Positions 60,101 through 64,000 of a stretch of 64,000 bases of DNA are shown here, in pieces. The stretch's first letter is position 1. Each line of letters opens with the position of its first letter. The notes beneath the pieces were generated by a model, which made no database searches, was not told where the DNA came from, and saw only the letters and a list, made by a program, of their open reading frames with translations. The translations under genes were made by a program, and so were the position numbers. Source of the DNA: Macquaria australasica (taxonomy: Eukaryota > Chordata > Actinopteri > Centrarchiformes > Percichthyidae); contig SEMN01000705.1 in NCBI GenBank assembly GCA_005408345.1, forward strand, positions 172,506-236,505. Reading direction: 5' to 3'.

Positions 60101-61208
60101 CACCGATCAGCCATAACATTATTACCACCTGCCTAATATTGTGTAGGTCCCCCTTTTGCTGCCAAAACAGCCCTGACCCATCGAGGCCTGGACTCCACTA
60201 GACCTCTGAAGGTGTGCTGTGGTATCTGGCACCAAGACGTTAGCAGCAGATCCTTTAAGTCCTGTAAGTTGCGAGGTGGGGCCTCCATAGATCGGACTTG
60301 TTTGTCCAGCACATCCCACAGATGCTCGACTAGATTGAGATCTGGGGAATTTGAAGGCCAAGTCAACACCTTGAACTCGTTGTCGTGTTCCTCAAACCAT
60401 TCCTGAACCATTGTTGCAGTGTGGCAGGGAGCATTATCCTGCTGAAAGAGGCCACTGCCATTAGGGAACACCGTTTCCATGAAGGGGTGGACTTGGTCTG
60501 CAACAATGTTTAGGTAGGCGGTACGTGTCAAAGTAACATCCACATGAATGGCAGGACCCAAGGTTTCCCAGCAGAACATTGCCCAAAGCATCACACTGCC
60601 TCCGCCGGCTTGTCTTCTTCCCATAGTGCATCCTGGTGCCATGTCTTCCCCAGGTAAGAGACGCACACGCACCCGGCCATCCACATGTTGTAAAAGAAAA
60701 CGTGATTCATCAGACCAGGCCACCTTCTTTCGGCGGTGGACAGGGGTCAGCATGGACACCCTGACCGGTCTACGGATACGCAGCCCCATACGCAACAAAC
60801 TGCGATGCTCTATGTGTTCTGACACCTTTCTATCAGAACCAGCATGAACCTTTTCAGCAGTTTGAGCTACAGTAGCTCTTCTGTTGGATCGGACCACATG
60901 GGCCAGCCTTCGCTCCCCACACGCATCAATGAGCCTTGGCTGCCCATGACTCTGTCGCAGGTTCACTGGTTTTCCTTCCTTGGACCACTGTTGGTAGGTA
61001 CTGACCACTGCAGACCGGGAACACCCCACAAGAGCTGCAGTTTTGGAGATGCTCTGATCCAGTCGTCCAGCCATCACAGTTTGGCCCTTGTCAAAGTTGC
61101 TCACATCCTGCCTAATATATCCCCCCCACTGACAGGTGCCATTGTAACGAGATAATCAATGTTCTTCACTTCACCTGTCAGTGGTCATAATGTTATGGCT
61201 GATCGGTG
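60101..61208 (-). mobile_element. Tc1/mariner transposon with intact inverted ends
   Basis: Both ends begin CACCGATCAGCCATAACATT in inverted orientation (one mismatch over about 28 bp) and are flanked by TA at 60099-60100 and 61209-61210, the hallmark target duplication. It sits inside the MITE at 59821-61280, so it arrived later. Confidence 0.92.
60133..61104 (-). pseudogene. Tc1-type transposase, probably inactive
   Basis: The minus-strand frame of about 323 codons encodes a Tc1 transposase: paired-type helix-turn-helix (SKTAALVGCSRSAVV), then catalytic first D in WSDESRF, second D in QQDNAPCH and E in LVEHLWDVL. Between the second D and E lie 36 residues, so it is of the DD36E type rather than DD34E. 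No stop breaks it, but the frame has no ATG at its beginning (the preceding ATG near 61140 is in another frame, across a run of seven G). Compared with remembered family members, roughly 19 residues appear missing just before WSDESRF (HRRK joins directly to KVAW). It is likely a dead copy. Confidence 0.8.
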
Positions 61209-61663
61209 TAGTCCTCTACATTGAACTCCATAGATAGTGAGTAGGGAGCAGTGAATGAGTGAATGATTTCGGACGCAGCCACAGACAGAGTGGGGAGTCT
61301 AACTGAGAACTATGAAGAGAACATCTTTGAAAATAAATGGGGAAATGTATCAAGGAGAAGTTGATGATCCACGAATACTTGAGAAAATCACTTTTGAATA
61401 ATGTCGTCTGTATACAGCGATTTTGAGGATGAGGAAGGAAACAAGCTTTCTTGCTTCTTCCTCTGAATTTGAAATGGAGGAAGTTCTGCCTGTTTGCTAC
61501 CGAGTGTGAAAGATGTTTGTAGAAAGATCGCTGAGGACAGACGAGGAAGCGAAAATAGAAAAAGAAACCTACTGAGCCAGACAGTTTTACAGTGATGTAG
61601 TTCGTGGACTGTAAATAGATTAACCTGAAACTGAACTAAAACTACAAACAATACTCTAAATAT

Positions 61664-64000
61664 ATTCAATTCAATTCAGTTTTATTTATATAGCGCCATA
61701 TCATAACAAAGTTATCTCAGGGCACTTTTTCGAATAGAGCAAGTCTAGACCGACTCTTTATATTTACAGAGACCCAACAGTTCCCACCATGAGCAAGCAC
61801 TATGCGACAGTGGCAAGGAAAAACTCCCTTTTAACAGGTAGAAACCTTGAGCAGAACCAGGCTCAAGGTGGGCGGTCATCTGCCTCGACCGGTTGGGTTG
61901 AAGGGGGAAGGGGGGAGCGGGAGAGAGAGAGCAGGAGGAAAGAGAACATACAGCAGCTCAATACAGCATAGATATGGTAATGGCATTGATGTTAACACCA
62001 ACAGAAACAACACTAAGAGCAACATTATAATAGCAATGCTCAATAACAACAGCAACAACAGCAATAAAGTATCAGCTGGCAGAGCAGGAGCACGGGAAGA
62101 AAGCAGGCAGCAAACCACAGACCCAGACCTCCACAGCTCCAGAGGCAGAAACACCTGCAGAAAGCAACAGAAGGGGAGGGAGAGAGAGAGAGGAGAGAAA
62201 GCACACAACTACGGGAAGAAGCTGAATTAATAACAAGCATTGATGGGATATGAGGGCGTACAGATGGAGAGGAAGAGGAGGAGAAAGGAGCTCAGTGCGT
62301 CATAGGAAGTCCCCCGGCAGTCTAGGCCTATAGCAGCATAACTAAGGGGGGGTTCAGGGGTCACCTGAGTCAGCCCTACTATAAGCTTTATCAAAGAGGA
62401 AAGTCTTAAGCCTACTCTTAAATGTGAGGAGGTTGTCCACCTCCCGTACACAAACTGGGATCTGGTTCCACAGGAGAGGAGCTTGATAGCTGAAGGCTCT
62501 GGCTCCCATTCTACTTTTAGAGATTCTAGGAACCACAAGGAACCCTGCATTCTGGGAGCGCAGTGATCTAGTGGGGTAATAGGGTACTATGAGCTCTTTA
62601 AGATATGATGGTGCCTGACCATTTAGGGCTTTGAAGGTGAGGAGAAGGATTTTAAATTTTATTCTGGATTTTACAGGGAGCCAGTGTAGAGAAGCTAATA
62701 TTGGAGAAATATGTTCTCTTTTTCTGGTTCTTGTCAGTAAACGTGCCGCAGCATTCTGAATCAGCTGGAGAGTCTTAAGGGATTTATTGGGGCAGCCTGA
62801 TAATAGAGAGTTGCAATAGTCCAGCCTAGACTTAACAAATGCATGGACTAGTTTTTCTGCATCTTTTTGAGATAGGATGTGCCTGATTTTTGCAATGTTA
62901 CGTAAATGGAAAAAGGCAGTTCTTGAAGTTTGTTTTATTTGGGAGTTAAAGGACATATCCTGATCAAAGATAACTCCAAGATTCCTCACGGTTTCGCTGG
63001 AGGCCAGGGCAATGCCATCTAGAGAAACTATATCTTTAGATAATGTGTTTCGAAGGTGTTCGGGGCCAAGTACAATAACTTCGGTTCTGTCTGAGTTTAA
63101 CATCAGAAAATTGCAGGTCATCCAGGCCTTTATGTCCTTAAGGCATGCCTGAAGTTTAGCTAATTGATTGGTTTCATCTGGCTTGATCGATAAATACATT
63201 TGGGTATCATCTGCATAACAATGAAAATTTATGGAGTGCTTCCTAATAATATTGCCTAAAGGAAGCATATACAAGGTAAATAGAATTGGTCCAAGGACAG
63301 AACCTTGTGGAACTCCGTGACTAACTTTGGCGTGCATAGAGGATTCATCATTAACGTGTACAAACTGATATCGATCTGATAAATAGGATTTAAACCAGCT
63401 TAGTGCAGTACCTTTAATGCCAATTAAATGTTCTAGTCTCTAATAGAATGTGATGGTCAATGGTATCGAATGCAGCACTAAGATCTAGTAAGACAAGTAC
63501 AGAGACAAGTCCTTTGTCTGATGCAATTAGAAGGTCATTTGTAACTTTCACCAGTGCTGTCTCTGTGCTATGATGCACTCTAAATCCTGACTGAAAATCC
63601 TCAAACAGCTTGTTGTTGTGTATAAAGTCACACAACTGATTGGCGACTGCTTTCTCAAGGACTTTAGAGAGAAAAGGAGGGTTAGATATAGGTCTATAAT
63701 TTGACAAAATCCCTGGATCAAGAGTGGGCTTTTTAAGAAGAGGCTTAATTACAGCTACTTTAAAGGACTGTGGCACATAGCCTTTAAATAAGGACAGATT
63801 GATCATATCTAGTACATAAGTGCTAACTATGGGTAAAATTTCTTTAAGCAGCCTAGTTGGGACGGGGTCTAAGAGACACGTTGATGGCTTAGATGAGGAA
63901 ATCATGGAAGTTAGTTGATTACGGTTGATGGGAGAAAAACAGTCTAAATGTACAGGTTTTACAGTTGTTTCTAAGGTTCCTGTGTTTGAAGATAAGTCAG
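61664..64000 (-). mobile_element. L2/Maui-type LINE, 5' part beyond the window
   Basis: Read on the minus strand it ends at attcaattcaattcag, the usual L2 tail, after a long 3' UTR with text such as tatagcgccatatcat. The reverse transcriptase region lies upstream and runs off the right edge of the window. Confidence 0.9.
62354..63905 (-). pseudogene. L2-type reverse transcriptase, frameshifted
   Basis: Two adjacent frames cover the fingers and palm. The upstream one (63414-63905) has KPLLKKPTLDPGILSNYRPI and LLDLSAAFDTIDHH (motif A). The downstream one (62354-63337) has HGVPQGSVLGP, FHCYADDTQMY (catalytic DD) and a long C-terminal part with HWLPVKSRIKFK. Their junction near 63430-63440 is a small length change (one extra or two missing bases), shown because the expected protein text continues in another frame. 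The rest reads cleanly for over 300 codons, so the insertion is fairly young. Confidence 0.85.

Larger units (their letters stand above)
59821..61280. mobile_element. MITE interrupted by a Tc1 element
   Basis: Left end ggctgtgtccaaaatca (59821) and right end tgatttcggacgcagcc (ending 61280) are imperfect inverted repeats. The interior, about 350 bp without the Tc1, has tagtccactatatagtgagt-like text typical of a fish MITE. A target duplication was not clear; only ACA appears on both sides. Confidence 0.7.

Noticed and set aside
1..64000. CRISPR array, rRNA or tRNA genes, bacterial operons
   Set aside because: None seen; tandem repeats present are microsatellites, a hexamer array or MITEs. 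A tRNAscan run would be needed to exclude a tRNA with certainty.

Overview
This window is nuclear DNA from a ray-finned fish, most likely a percomorph-type teleost. Genes have many short exons with GT-AG introns. The DNA between them is full of fish-type repeats: L2/Maui LINEs, Tc1 and hAT transposons, several MITE families, and CA/GT microsatellites. No bacterial, viral or organellar segment was seen. All reading was by eye; exon joins were checked by frame arithmetic and by remembered family sequences, not by alignment.

Layout. (1) 0.5-3.2 kb, minus strand: ccnb2 (cyclin B2), eight coding exons, 395 aa, with a CHR-like site and two CCAAT boxes just upstream. (2) 7.0-14.6 kb, minus strand: kmt5b (SUV420H1, H4K20 methyltransferase), ten coding exons, 898 aa. 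It includes a 20-nt microexon inside the SET domain, has a hAT-like element in an intron, and has a CpG-rich promoter with a YY1-like site. (3) 20.6-25.7 kb, plus strand: pole3 (DNA polymerase epsilon subunit 3/CHRAC17), four exons, 151 aa, preceded by about 0.68 kb of CCAGCT/CCAGGT-type hexamers. (4) 26.4-29.8 kb, minus strand: rpl12, six exons, exactly 165 aa, with two identical 133-bp H/ACA-snoRNA-like copies in introns 2 and 5 and a TATA plus 5'TOP promoter. pole3 and rpl12 converge. (5) 30-44 kb: a repeat-rich gap with a probable untranslated first exon of the next gene near 40.1 kb. (6) 44.6-50.1 kb, plus strand: a silent Kv6 potassium-channel subunit, best matched to kcng4, two coding exons, 533 aa. 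(7) 54.8-56.8 kb, minus strand: a small secreted chemokine-like gene with an atypical cysteine pattern, three exons, 115 aa. (8) 57-64 kb: transposons, including a Tc1 element nested in a MITE and a long L2 LINE that runs off the right edge.

The genes do not form one pathway. ccnb2 (mitosis), kmt5b (heterochromatin and replication-linked histone marks) and pole3 (replication, histone-fold chaperone) share a cell-cycle or chromatin theme; rpl12, kcng4 and the chemokine-like gene are unrelated. The most unusual items are the chemokine-like gene, the duplicated intronic snoRNA, the SET-domain microexon, the hexamer array at the pole3 start, and the layered mobile elements. I found no clear sign of a wholly new multi-gene system.
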